A DNA stretch of 64,000 nt, from NCBI RefSeq assembly GCF_050948215.1, contig NW_027488858.1, forward strand, positions 124,001 through 188,000, read 5' to 3'. Positions 38,506-48,449 of the stretch are shown here, in pieces; position 1 is the stretch's first letter, and every line of letters starts with the position of its first letter. The position numbers and the translations under genes are program-made. This DNA comes from Halictus rubicundus. Lineage: Eukaryota; Arthropoda; Insecta; Hymenoptera; Halictidae. The notes below the pieces were generated by a model. That model saw only the letters and a list, made by a program, of their open reading frames with translations. It was not told where the DNA came from and made no database searches.

Positions 38506-39405
38506 CTATCCTTTTCTCTCCTTACGGACGAAGAGTTCCGGATGGTCCAGGATTTCCTGGCACCAGTCCGGACCGCATACCGGACAGGTATTTACCGAGC
38601 ATCCTGCTCGGCCGCACCGGTAGCAGTGTTGCCGCGGTGGTTGTCGGCAGTCTTTACGCCGGTGTCCGATTTCCCCACAGTTCCAGCATTGGTCCGGACG
38701 TGGTACCTCTGGTTTTCTCTCCCCTGCCTGCCTTCGCCAATACTCCACCCAGCGCTCCGTGGCCCGTCGAGGTCCTTCCTTCGGGGTATCACTGGTGGTT
38801 GCTTGCGGCCGTGACCCGTTCCCGCTTTTGGCCGGGGCTACTTTGGCCGGTGCCTTTTCGGCCGAGTACTTCTTGGCCGGAATTTCCCCGGTCGCGGCCT
38901 TTTTGATCGGAGGCTCCGCGGCTGCGGTCTTTTCCGTTCGGGCTTCCCTTTCTTCCGGGATGCTTTCGGGTCGGGCCTTCGTTTCCGGACTTTGCGTGGC
39001 CCTGTCCTTCGGAGCCGGGATTACGGTGGCCGGAGCTTCGGTAAGTGGCGTTTCTTCGGACGGGGTTTCCGGGGTGGCTGTTTCCTTGGCTGGGTCGGCC
39101 GATTCGCTAGGGGTTGGGATCGTTTCTACGATTACGGTGGCGCGGGACTCGCTCTTCCCCGGAACTAGTCGATTCCTGGGCTGCAGCGGTATCGGCAGCT
39201 TTCTCTTTTCTGGGAGCCCCAGCCCTAGGAGGTCCTCCACGGGGACGTCCTCGTCGTCGGAGGACTCGGTCGGCGGCCACTGGAAGTCGTCCGGCAGGCA
39301 CGTGAAGAAATCCTCCACCACTTTGAGGTTGTGGCGGAACCTCCGGATTTGCCGGACGATCGCCTGGCATTGCCCCCGGGCGGCTACCTCGGAAATATGC
39401 GGCAT
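38506..39405 (-). CDS. ORF3: zinc-knuckle protein in the env position (299 aa)
   Basis: Function unknown, probably nucleic-acid binding. It follows integrase where gypsy-type elements with three ORFs carry env, but it has no signal peptide, membrane segment or glycoprotein features. The N-terminus (MPHISEVAARGQ) is charged and helix-like through residue 40, then acidic (SSDDEDVPVEDL). A long low-complexity Pro/Thr/Glu/Ala/Lys region follows, with Lys-Ala-Pro runs resembling histone tails. The C-terminus has CWNCGEIGHRRKDC (CCHC, 240-253), a 7-residue spacer, CYRCGRAGCSVNTC (CCCC, 261-274), then CPVCGPDWC. This layout matches the end of this element's Gag. The chosen ATG directly follows a splice-acceptor-like CAG. 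The frame is open back to 39600, so a longer frameshift product is possible. The first 300 bases overlap the integrase tail in another frame. Confidence 0.75.
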   Translation of the reverse strand: MPHISEVAARGQCQAIVRQIRRFRHNLKVVEDFFTCLPDDFQWPPTESSDDEDVPVEDLLGLGLPEKRKLPIPLQPRNRLVPGKSESRATVIVETIPTPSESADPAKETATPETPSEETPLTEAPATVIPAPKDRATQSPETKARPESIPEEREARTEKTAAAEPPIKKAATGEIPAKKYSAEKAPAKVAPAKSGNGSRPQATTSDTPKEGPRRATERWVEYWRRQAGERKPEVPRPDQCWNCGEIGHRRKDCRQPPRQHCYRCGRAGCSVNTCPVCGPDWCQEILDHPELFVRKERKG

Positions 39406-40455
39406 CTGTGGGAGGTTGTAAAGCAGAGGTAGAAGGGGTGACGTTCTTCGGGGGTGGTGGAGTGTATCGTTTGAGGTCGGACACATGAGCTTTTCCGGCC
39501 TCCTTCCCTTCCATGGTGCGTAGCCCGTATACAACCGTGGATAACTTTGTTCCCACGCAAAAGGGGCCGCAATATTTCGGACATAGTTTCGCGGCGACAT
39601 TCTGTGCGGCCGATGACAGTATTCTTTGTTTCCGTAGAACGAGATCGCCGATTTTGAATTGCGTATCTCGGCGCCGCAGGTTATAGTGTTTCGCCTGGGA
39701 CTGATAGGCCTGCTCTAGATTTTCCGCGACCCAGGCCCGTAGGGTCGTTAAGCGCGTGACGCGGTTCCCCCAGTTTTCCGTATCCGCCGTCTCCAGCTCC
39801 GGTATTCCTTCTCCCTCGGCTCGTCGGCACGTGCGGGGGCGCGGCTCTCGTCCGAAGTTCAGAAACGCCGGGGAGGATTGGAGCGCCGAATGATACGCGG
39901 TATTATATGCGAAACGAAAACTCGATAAATTCTGATCCCAGTTACGGTGATCTTTTCCGATGTATGATACGATCATCGTTTTAAGGACTCGATTAACCCT
40001 CTCGACGGGATTCGCTTGGGGGTGGTAAGGCGGGGTTGTCGTTGTCGCGATACCACGCGAGCTTGCGAGATCTTGTATCGCGCGGTTCACGAATTCGGTA
40101 CCGTTGTCGGTCAGAATAACCTCCGGCGTCCCCCATCGCGAAAATATAAGATCGTCAAGCGCTTCCGAAATTTTTGGCCCGGTGGCTCGCCGAAGGGGGC
40201 AACACTCGATCCACTTGGTGAACAGATCCTGGATTACTAACAAGTATTGAAAGCCGGCACGACTCGGAGGAAACGGGCCCATTATATCCGCGGCGATCAC
40301 TACCCACGGTACTTCTACGCGGCGTCGCCCCATCAGCCCGGAGGGGGGTTTTTGTTCCACCTTCGTAAGCTGACAGGTAGGACAACGCCGCACGTACTCG
40401 GTCACGGTACGGAATATTCCCGGCCAAAAGTAACGGGTTATTATACGGCGGTAGG
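39107..40455 (-). CDS. Element B Pol, part 2: integrase (frame displaced from part 1)
   Basis: Integrates the cDNA into the host chromosome. It continues Pol in a different frame after the homopolymer break at 40456-40462. Seen here: the CPTC pair of the HHCC zinc-binding domain (its histidines lie in part 1), then the catalytic core with Asp in AADIMGP, Asp in ILTDNG and Glu in NPVERV, the last two separated by 34 residues as expected for D,D-35-E. A GPF-containing C-terminal module and HVSDLKRYTPPPP follow. The usable protein probably ends soon after this. The remaining 100 residues to 39107 are Pro/Arg/Gly-rich and overlap ORF3 in another frame, so they may be only tolerated readthrough. 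There is no start codon of its own near the break. Confidence 0.8.
39406..39440 (-). promoter_or_regulatory. Putative 3' splice site directly before ORF3 ATG
   Basis: On the minus strand a pyrimidine-rich run (about CCCCTTCTACCTCTG then CTTTACAACCTCCCA) ends in CAG immediately followed by the ORF3 ATG. This suggests ORF3 is translated from a spliced subgenomic RNA, as gypsy env is. A strong donor-like GTAAGT lies in the 5' LTR at 45572-45577. Confidence 0.5.
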
Positions 40456-40462
40456 TTTTTTT
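40456..40462 (-). other. Frame break in element B Pol (A7 homopolymer)
   Basis: The sense strand has seven A where a six-base run would keep the RNase H to integrase frame. Either a true single-base insertion or a homopolymer miscall in the assembly would explain it. A -1 slip here does not help because that frame stops within five codons. Confidence 0.8.
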
Positions 40463-42761
40463 CTACCCCTAAATGGCCCGCTTGCTCCTCGTCGTGCGCT
40501 TCCCGTAATATTTCGGGAATTCGGTCTTCTGGTACGACGAGTTTCCACTCGTCGAGATCGTCTCCCAGCACTTCCTGCACCCATGGATCTGCTCTCCGAC
40601 GATAGAGCTGCCCCCCGCGAATTTCCCATCCCGGATGCCCTTTCGGATTTTCCGTAACTGCGCTGAACTTCGCGTCATACCAATTTGTTTCGATCGCGGC
40701 CACGACCGGAATGCCCCCCTCGGAGGAACCCTCTTCGGTGTTCTCAAACATTCGGGACAGAGCGTCGGGAACGTGATTTAGCGCGCCTTGACGGTACGCG
40801 ATCGCGAAATCGTATTCTAGCAGCTGTAGTGCCCACCTCGCTAATCGTCCGGAAGGGTTTTTTAAAGTACGCAGCCATCGAAGGCTGTGATGGTCAGTGA
40901 CGACCGTAAAATGATAACCCTCGAGGTATGGTCGGAATTTTTGAACCGCCCAGACAATCGCGAGGCATTCCAGCTCTGTCGCGGAATACTTCCTCTCGGG
41001 CTCGGTTAATGCACGGCTCGCGAACGCGATAACCCTTTCTACTCCCTCGATCTCTTGTACCAGGACCGCCCCTAATCCAACCGTGCTCGCGTCTGTCTGG
41101 AGGACAAATGGTACGTCGAAGTGGGGGCAGGCGAGGGTGGGGGCTGTCGCTATAAGGTGCCGTATTTTCTCGAAGGCGGATTGTTGTCCGTCCTCCCATT
41201 TCCAGGGCTGCCCCTTCCGTAACAAGATGTTCAACGGTTCCGCGACCGTAGCGAAATCCGGGATGAACCTTCGATACCACGAAGCCATCCCAAGAAATCG
41301 CCTCAGTTGTCTTATGTTCCGGGGAACGGGAAAGGACAGCACCGGCGCGACTTTCTCGGAATCTACTTTAAGCCCCTCCCTGCTGACCACGAACCCCAAA
41401 TATCGCACCTCCTCCCGACAGAATTCGCACTTTTCCGGATTCACGATGAGCCCCGCCGATTTTATTCTCCGGAAAATTCGCGAAAGCCACGAAAGATGCT
41501 CCTCGAAGGTGGACGTTGCGATTATTATATCGTCCAAATACGCGAACGCGTGAGGTTCCATCTCCGGACCGATTAAACGATCTAATAGTCGTTGGAACGT
41601 GGCGGGAGCTCCCGAAAGCCCGTACGGCATTCGTTTGAATTGGAATAGGCCCTTTCCCGGGACGGTAAACGCGGTAATTGGCTTGCTAGATTCCTCGAGC
41701 GGAATCTGAAAATACGCCTGGCTGAGATCGAGGGTCGAAATATATCGCGCGGCCCGTAATTTATCCAAAATACTTGACATAATTGGGAGCGGGTACGCGT
41801 CCTTTTTGGAAACCTCGTTCACTTTCCGAAAATCCAAACAAAACCGGTATTTGCCGTTAGATTTCTTAACCATCACGATCGGGCTCGACCATTCGCTGTT
41901 CGACGGTTCGATTATATCTTCCGCAAGAAGTTTGTCGACTTCGCGGTATATTGCCTCCTGAACTTTGGGCGAGACGGGATAGTACCGTTGTTTTATGGGA
42001 CGGTTTTCCCCAACGTCAATCCGGTGCTTTGTCAAATCCGTTAGCCCAGGTAACGCGGCAAAATCCGTGAGTTCGGTTTCCAAAAATTCTCGTAACCGCC
42101 CCTGTTCATCCGCGGTTAAAATCTGTAACCCGCAACAGAGGGATTCACGGGAAACCGGACTGAAGGGGTGTTCCTCTCGCGGCCGCGACGCGAAATACCA
42201 AATCGCTCGATGATATTCGACCACGATACCGAATGTCGCTATGGCGTCAATTCCGAGTAGGAGGGGGTTCACGAGATTTTCTAAAACGTATGTGGTCATT
42301 TTCCGCGTTTCTTTCCCGATGCGTATCGCGAGATTTACCTGCTCGGAGGCTCGGTCTACCGACCCCGTGGCCAGGAGAAAGAAACAAGGGCGCTCCGCTG
42401 CGATAACCCTCCCGGTATTTCCTAATTCGTCGATCACCCGTTGGCTTATGAATGATACCGTCGACCCGGAATCGATAAGAGCGCGGAAAGATTTCCCCTC
42501 AATGTGAGCGTCGAGGATGAGGAGGGAGGGGCGCAACTCGCGAAAGTTCTCGTATTCGTGGTCGACTACGCGCGCCGAAATTAACGGGATTGGAGCCGCC
42601 CCGGTTCCCCCGAGCGGCTCCTCCGCCGGTTTTCCGACCCCGGGCCGCAACGCAGACAATCCGGAACTCGTACCCCTGGTCGCCCACACCCAAAGCAATG
42701 AATTCGTAATTGTTGGGGACAGACCCGGGACCTGTGGCCTGGTCGACGGCAATTCCAACAC
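40456..42761 (-). CDS. Element B Pol, part 1: protease, RT, RNase H (broken before integrase)
   Basis: Processing protease and reverse transcriptase of the element. Numbered from codon 42761 (a GTG, not a start), the aspartic protease has DSG at 97-99 (DSG rather than DTG). RT has LDLSQAYFQIP near 344-354 and YLDD at 408-411. RNase H acidic residues are D557, E597, D623 and D666. The first half of the integrase zinc domain (H756, H763) follows. No ATG lies near the start and the frame is -1 relative to Gag, so it should be made as Gag-Pol. I found no perfect XXXYYYZ heptamer in the overlap. The nearest is GGAAAAC at 42629-42635. A run of seven A on the sense strand (40456-40462) shifts the frame and leaves about 100 unrelated codons to 40155. 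Confidence 0.85.
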
Positions 42762-43960
42762 GTGTCGTTGGCCGACGGTTGTTTGTCCGACGGCCCAACG
42801 GCTCGGCGGGAATCGGTGTTCGTCGCCGTTCCCCGGCGCTCGGCGGGACGAAGCATATCGGACCGCGGTCGGGTGCGCTCGGTGTTGTTCGGCCCTTCCC
42901 GTGATCTCTCTGCGGGCGAGACGGCTCGCCTTACGGCGGTATTCTCCGATAGGGCCTCCCGGGGGTTGCGGGGACGAGAGGGCCCGGACTCATACCACGG
43001 TTCGCCGCGCGACTCCCCCCGCTCCTCGCTCACCATATTTACACGCTCGTATCGAGGGGGTACCGGATCTGAGTTTTTAGGGTTGCCCCCGGTCCGCGGG
43101 TGGTATCTTCGCGGATCGTACGCGAATTCCGCATAACTCTTTCCCGGAGTACGGTACGGGGCCGGGTCGGCGGGACGGAGGCGAACCTCGGCTTCTCGGA
43201 GTTCCCTTTCGAGATCCTCCAGCGAGGCTGCCAACCGTAGGGACACCACGGCGCGCAATTCCTCCCTTGCCCCCCAATATACAGTGTCGATTCGTTTAGA
43301 CTCTGACCACGGTGTCGCGAGCCGTTTCATCATGACCCGCATAAGGGTCACGTAATCCCGGACCGGTTCGTCGCGGCCCTGCCTTCGCGTTAAGAGTTCG
43401 CGTTCCAGGCGTTCCTGGTAATCGGGACCAACGTAATTTTCCCGCCACGCGCGCACGAACTGATCCCACGTACGGAATTCGCTGCTGGTCTCATACCAGT
43501 GGGCGGCCATGCCGGAGAGACACATCGGCAAGCAGCGTAGGAGGTCGCGCTCATCTAAATCGGCGCATCCCCGCATGCGATCTAAACGCGTCAGGAACGC
43601 CTCGGGATCCTCTCCGGGCGCCCCGGAAAAATGCAAACGCCAGTCGCGCATGACCTCGTACGCCGCAGGCTTTCGCGTCCCCAAGGGCACGGCCCAGCCG
43701 GTGCCAGTTTCGTTCGTGCGGGTGGGACGGTGCAAATCCGCTTCCCGAGAGTGTCGAGGGGTCGGTACGGGGAGGGTCGCCATTGTGCGGTACAATGGGC
43801 CCCTCGGCAGATTTAGGGCCGATTTCGTATTTTCCGGAAAATGTTCGAATTTCTCCGGGAGGTCTGTTTTACGTCCGTCCCCTAGGGGTGGCCACGCATC
43901 CCTTCCCCCGTCTTCGCCCGAACACTCTTCGTAATCTGAACGCTCCTCGTCCGCCAACAT
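42581..43960 (-). CDS. Element B Gag (459 aa) with two zinc knuckles
   Basis: Structural protein that packages the element RNA. After a charged, probably disordered N-terminus (an alternative ATG is at residue 60), residues about 105-250 form a retrotransposon Gag/capsid-type domain, recognisable from LHFSG, the AHWYETSSEF segment and the DYVTLMRVMMKRL segment. A long Arg/Pro/Ser-rich linker follows. The nucleocapsid part has CWNCRRPGHRSRVC (401-414, standard CCHC), a 7-residue spacer, then CFGCGRPGVRVPDC (422-435), in which the usual His is Val, and a further LRCGP. The C-terminal tail is Arg/Ser-rich. The 3' end overlaps pol in the -1 frame by at least 180 bases. The leader between this ATG and the primer site is about 675 bp. 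Confidence 0.88.
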   Translation of the reverse strand: MLADEERSDYEECSGEDGGRDAWPPLGDGRKTDLPEKFEHFPENTKSALNLPRGPLYRTMATLPVPTPRHSREADLHRPTRTNETGTGWAVPLGTRKPAAYEVMRDWRLHFSGAPGEDPEAFLTRLDRMRGCADLDERDLLRCLPMCLSGMAAHWYETSSEFRTWDQFVRAWRENYVGPDYQERLERELLTRRQGRDEPVRDYVTLMRVMMKRLATPWSESKRIDTVYWGAREELRAVVSLRLAASLEDLERELREAEVRLRPADPAPYRTPGKSYAEFAYDPRRYHPRTGGNPKNSDPVPPRYERVNMVSEERGESRGEPWYESGPSRPRNPREALSENTAVRRAVSPAERSREGPNNTERTRPRSDMLRPAERRGTATNTDSRRAVGPSDKQPSANDTCWNCRRPGHRSRVCPQQLRIHCFGCGRPGVRVPDCLRCGPGSENRRRSRSGEPGRLQSR

Positions 43961-44634
43961 TCTCGAGAATTTCTACGAACCGTAACCCAAACAAAGCGCG
44001 ACCGTTGGTATGCCCGCGTTCGAAGTCGTAAACACGCGACGGCAGGGGCGCGCGGTCGTTCGGAATGTTTACGCGTTTACGACGGTTACTATTGAACCCC
44101 GTCCGAACTCGCTATCCCAACCGACCTGCCATTCAAACCCAAGCGATTATCTTTCAACAATAATCGGTGTCGGAATCGCGTCGCGTAAACAATTATTGTT
44201 CGCGATATTTACTTCTCGCTTTCGTATCGCTCCAACCGACCCTAACGGGGAACCTATTATCCCTATTTACGCGTTCCGGTCGCTACGCGATATGAAAGAA
44301 AAAAAAACAACAAAAAAAAAACAAAAAAAACAACCTACTGGAACTACACGTAAATCGCTAGCGGGAAACGCGGGGCACTTTCTTAGCCCAGCCACCTCAC
44401 GTACACTCCACGTACACCAAATGATATATAATAAATTAACACAAATGCCACCCACTAAGATTTTACACAATTTTCGTTCTGTCGAGTTGGTTCGTCGTCG
44501 GAATTTGGATCGACCGTAGCCTAAGCGTCCCGCGACAGTTTCCCCGAATTCGCGAATCACGGAATCTCCTGCGCGAGTCCGTCGCTATTACCGTGCCTCT
44601 CTCCTTTCTCGGGAAGAGCCCTTTCGAGAGAGAG
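43961..44634 (-). other. Element B leader between primer site and Gag
   Basis: Non-coding in sense, as far as can be seen. It contains a long T/G-rich run on the sense strand (A/C-rich on plus, about 44287-44334) and a weak donor-like GTGAGG at 44395-44400. A packaging signal is expected here but cannot be identified by eye. Confidence 0.5.
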
Positions 44635-44652
44635 GTCCCTGTTCGGGCGCCA
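44635..44652 (-). promoter_or_regulatory. Element B primer-binding site, tRNA-Lys3 type
   Basis: The minus strand reads TGGCGCCCGAACAGGGAC, an exact 18-base complement of the 3' end of tRNA-Lys(UUU). It starts three bases after the 5' LTR. The same primer is used by lentiviruses and, from memory, by the Drosophila element Osvaldo. Confidence 0.93.
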
Positions 44653-44655
44653 AAT

Positions 44656-46396
44656 TGTAACGTCGTCCCTTTTTCGCCGCGTGTTAGGACGGGAATCGGG
44701 GACGACTCCGGGAATTTATAGGCTCGTAGGCCGGGCCGCGCTCGGCCGTGGCGATGCACGGTCCTCCCGGTACAAAGCGATCTCGGAAATTTCCCCGGAA
44801 AATAACGCACGACGAAATTACGTTACATGAGCCTTCTGCTCGGGCGCCAGGCACCGGAAAGGTGCCACGCGAAATCCGCGGAGGGAATCTCCGAGATGCG
44901 CGGAACGACGGAAAACGCGAAAGGGCCAATGGTTCGGACACGGGATAACGGGGGCAGCCCTCACGGCAGGGCGGATCGCGCAGGTTGTAATAACGAGAGA
45001 TGACGTCGGCTCTATTAGGTCTTTTATTATAAAATCGGGTCGTTTACAAGCACCCGGCCACGTGGCCGCACCCGAGAGCCCGCGCTCTTTGTACAATTAT
45101 TGCGAGAAGGTGGAAGACTCGCCGCGCGTGGTCATTCGTTAAAACGTGATTCTCCGCACGAGTACGGTTATACGGTACAGTATTCCGTCCGTCGGAACGG
45201 AATCTCGCGGCACGCTGGTGGTCGGCGCGATAACAAGGGGACTGTCGCGGTTTTCTCGCACGGACATACGGAACGCATACACGATGTTCGGAACGGCGCA
45301 GATGTAATTACGCGGTACGATCGATCCCTTTTCCAATTACGACTGGGACGGATTCCCCCGAGGAAGACGTCGCGAAGGGCCTTTTACCGGTTGTCTCAAA
45401 ACGCCGACGGTTCGGCGTGAGGGATATCGCTCGAGACGGTGGCCCGTCTCGGCGCGCGAAACCTGGAGAACGCGACGGGGAACACCCGCCTCGCTCCCCC
45501 GCGAAATCTTCGAACCAACTCGCGAGAATAAAACGCCCCAAGAAGGGTCGGACAGAAGGACCACTGCGCGGACTTACCGTTTCCGTAGTTCGGGATTGGG
45601 ACGGTCAATTCAGAAGTCTCTAATTCTCCGGATTATTGCCCCTCGTCCAAAAGCTCCTAGTCCGGAACGTTGGCGAAATCTCGTGATCGGATGGCCGGAA
45701 ACACGGGCGTTTTGGGAACACGGAACACGCGGGGCGCGAGCGTTTATCGTCGGAACGCGAGACTCGGAACTTCGTAACGTGACGTATTCAAGCGGGAGGT
45801 ACCACGACAGTGATCCTTCGGAATTCGTAGTTCGGTCGCGAGGACTAGGTATCCCCACTCCTCGTCCTAGTGCCGATTTTTCCCTAATGGCGCGCGCCTC
45901 TCGCGAGTTTCCGGGAGCACAGGATCGTATACTCGAGGAATACGCGGGCCCCGAACCCTCTTGGGAAATTCTTTCCCGAATCGCGAAAGGAGGCAGATTC
46001 GCGATCTGCACCGATGGGTCCGCTTACACCACCCTCGCCGGGACCCCTTTCAAGTGGCTGAGGTGAGGCGGCGGCAGGACCGCGACAAAATGTCTGGATG
46101 TTCGGTGAGGGGGGTCCTCGTCCTGCAGCTCGCCTCTCGGTGTCTCGTCCCATCCGAAGAAGTTACCGGTACCGGGTTTCCTGGTCCTCCTGGGTCGCCA
46201 TCGTCGAGTATTCCTGCGAATGTGCCATACTCGGCGCGCGGAAATTCGTTATTTTGTATCCCGGGGTGATTTTGTACTTCCTCGGGGAGCACCTCCTGCC
46301 CTTTCGAACAGTCGTAATTGGCGCCAACGGCAGCCCGGTCCCTTCGCCGTTCGCGGAAATACGAAGAAGTGACGTCGCCAAAATTGCAACGTCACA
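44656..46396 (-). repeat. Element B 5' LTR (1,741 bp)
   Basis: Same length as the 3' LTR, offset 8,604 bp, with no internal difference noticed. It should carry the promoter, but I could not place a TATA box or start site with confidence. AATAAA is at 45023-45028 on the sense strand. The donor-like GTAAGT at 45572-45577 would lie in the transcript leader if transcription starts upstream of it. Confidence 0.92.
45572..45577 (-). promoter_or_regulatory. Candidate splice donor in element B 5' LTR
   Basis: The minus strand reads AAACG then GTAAGT, a good intron start, in the part of the 5' LTR likely to be transcribed. It could pair with the acceptor before ORF3. A weaker GTGAGG occurs in the leader at 44395-44400. 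No transcript evidence is available. Confidence 0.4.
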
Positions 46397-48249
46397 GCTA
46401 ATAACTCGGTAAATAATAGTAGTAGCGAGTTTGGTGTTATGATATATATTGTTAGAAACCGTCTATATTACAGTGATATCACGTCGACAATCGTCTAGGA
46501 CCGATACGGAAAAAGTTTCCTCGTAGCGGAGGGACTTAGAAAAATTTCCAGAGTTTTGTCGACGGAGTAGTACATCCGTCCATTATTTGCTAATAACTCG
46601 GTAAATAATAGTAGTAGCGAGTTTGGTGTTATGATATATATTGTTAGAAACCGTCTATATTACAGTGATATTACGTCGACAATTGCCTAGGACCGATACG
46701 GAAAAAGTTTCCTCTTAGCGGAGGGACTTAGAAAAATTTACGTCCAACGTCCGACGGAGTAGTACATCCGTCCATTATTTGCTAATAACTCGGTAAATAA
46801 TAGTAGTAGCGAGTTTGGTGTTATGATATATATTGTTAGAAACCGTCTATATTACAGTGATATCACGTCGACAATCGCCTAGGACCGATACGGAAAAAGT
46901 TTCCTCTTAGCGGAGGGACTTAGAAAAATGTTCGTCCAACGTCCGACGAAGTAGTACATCCGTCCATTATTTGCTAATAACTCAGTAAATAATAGTAGTA
47001 GCGAGTTTGGTGTTATGATATATATTGTTAGAAACCGTCTATATTACAGTGATATCACGTCGACAATCGCCTAGGACCGATACGGAAAAAGTTTCCTCTT
47101 AGCGGAGGGACTTAGAAAAATTTTCGTCCAACGTCCGACGGAGTAGTACATCCGTCCATTATTTGCTTATAACTCGGAAAATAATAGTAGTAGCGAGTTT
47201 GGTGTTATGATATATATTGTTAGACACCGTCTATATTACAGTGATATCACGTCGACAATCGCCTAGGACCGATACGGAAAAATTTTCCTCTTAGCGGAGG
47301 GACTTAGAAAAATTTCCAGAGTTCTGTCGACGGAGTAGTACACCCGTCCATTATTTGCTAATAACTCGGTAAATAATAGTAGTAGCGAGTTTGGTGTTAT
47401 GATATATATTGTTAGAAACCGTCTATATTACAGTGATATCACGTCGACAATCGTCTAGGACCGATACGGAAAAAGTTTCCTCTTAGCGGTGGGGTTTAGA
47501 AAAGTGTTCGTCCAACGTCCGACGGAGTAGTACACCCGTCCATTATTTGCTAATAACTCGGTAAATAATAGTAGTAGCGAGTTTGGTGTTATGATATATA
47601 TTGTTAGAAACCGTCTATATTACAGGGATATTACGTCGACAATTGCCTAGGACCGATACGGAAAAAGTTTCCTCTTAGCGGTGGGGCTTAGAAAAGTGTT
47701 CGTCCAACGTCCGACGGAGTAGTACATCCGTCCATTATTTGCTAATAACTCGGTAAATAATAGTAGTAGCGAGTTTGGTGTTATGATATATATTGTTAGA
47801 AACCGTCTATATTACAGTGATATCACGTCGAAAATCGTCTAGGACCGATACGTGAAAAGTTTCCTCTTAGCGGTGGGGCTTAGAAAAATGTTCGTCCAAC
47901 GTCCGACGGAGTAGTACATCCGTCCATTATTAGCTAATAACTCGGTAAATAATAGTAGTAGCGAGTTTGGTGTTATGATATATATTGTTAGAAACCGTCT
48001 ATATTACAGTGATATCGGGTCGAAAATCGTCTAGGACCGATACGGAAAAAGTTTCCTCTTAGCGGTGGGACTTAGAAAAATTTACGTCCAACGTCCGACG
48101 GAGTAGTACATCCGTCCATTATTTGCTAATAACTCGGTAAATAATAGTAGTAGCGAGTTTGGTGTTATGATATATATTGTCAGAAACCGTCTATATTACA
48201 GTGATATCACGTCGACAATCGTCTAGGACCGATACGGAAAAATTTTCCT
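46397..48249. repeat. 192-bp satellite array, segment 4
   Basis: A short segment between elements B and C. Nine complete monomers run from 46429 to 48156, flanked by the two split monomers. It holds unoccupied relatives of the C2 and B insertion sites (monomers at 46813 and 47965). Confidence 0.97.
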
Positions 48250-48388
48250 TGTTACGTGCTAGTGCTTTGTAACAAGGCCTGCGTAAGGGCGGATCTGTTC
48301 GCAATTTCGCTCGAGGAGGGGCCAAAACGGAGCAACGAAGGTTGAGGTGGATACTCAAGGTTTCTTGACACAACTGGTATTAACAATA

Positions 48389-48394
48389 TTTATT
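48389..48394 (-). terminator. Poly(A) signal AATAAA in element C 3' LTR
   Basis: Sense-strand AATAAA, 55 bases after the small-ORF stop and about 140 bases before the LTR end, so U5 would be short. The same signal is at 56277-56282 in the 5' LTR. Confidence 0.6.
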
Positions 48395-48449
48395 AACGTA
48401 TAAAAATAACATCGGCTGACTCTTAATACTATCTTAAAGTTAATACTAT

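Larger units (their letters stand above)
36052..46396 (-). mobile_element. Element B: complete Ty3/gypsy-type LTR retrotransposon with a third ORF
   Basis: A 10,345-bp insertion with target duplication GCTA (36048-36051 and 46397-46400) at monomer positions 161-164. Order on the minus strand: 5' LTR 44656-46396, tRNA-Lys3-type primer site, leader, Gag, Pol (protease, RT, RNase H, integrase), ORF3, 3' untranslated region, polypurine tract, 3' LTR 36052-37792. The two LTRs have equal length and showed no internal difference when read side by side, so insertion is recent. Base composition is rich in CG dinucleotides, unlike the satellite and element C. Long LTRs and a Lys3 primer site recall the insect Osvaldo/Ulysses group. 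This affiliation is from memory and needs an RT tree. Pol carries one disabling frame change. Confidence 0.92.

Noticed and set aside
38370..39421. Plus-strand open frames of 178 and 220 aa
   Set aside because: They lie antisense to ORF3 and reflect its GC-rich, stop-poor codons. No family resemblance is seen.
40456..40462. A AAA AAC as a programmed -1 frameshift before integrase
   Set aside because: The heptamer is in phase, but the -1 frame stops within five codons and integrase lies in the other frame.
42499..42798. 99-aa minus-strand frame at the Gag-Pol junction
   Set aside because: It is the third frame of the Gag/Pol overlap, with no features of its own.
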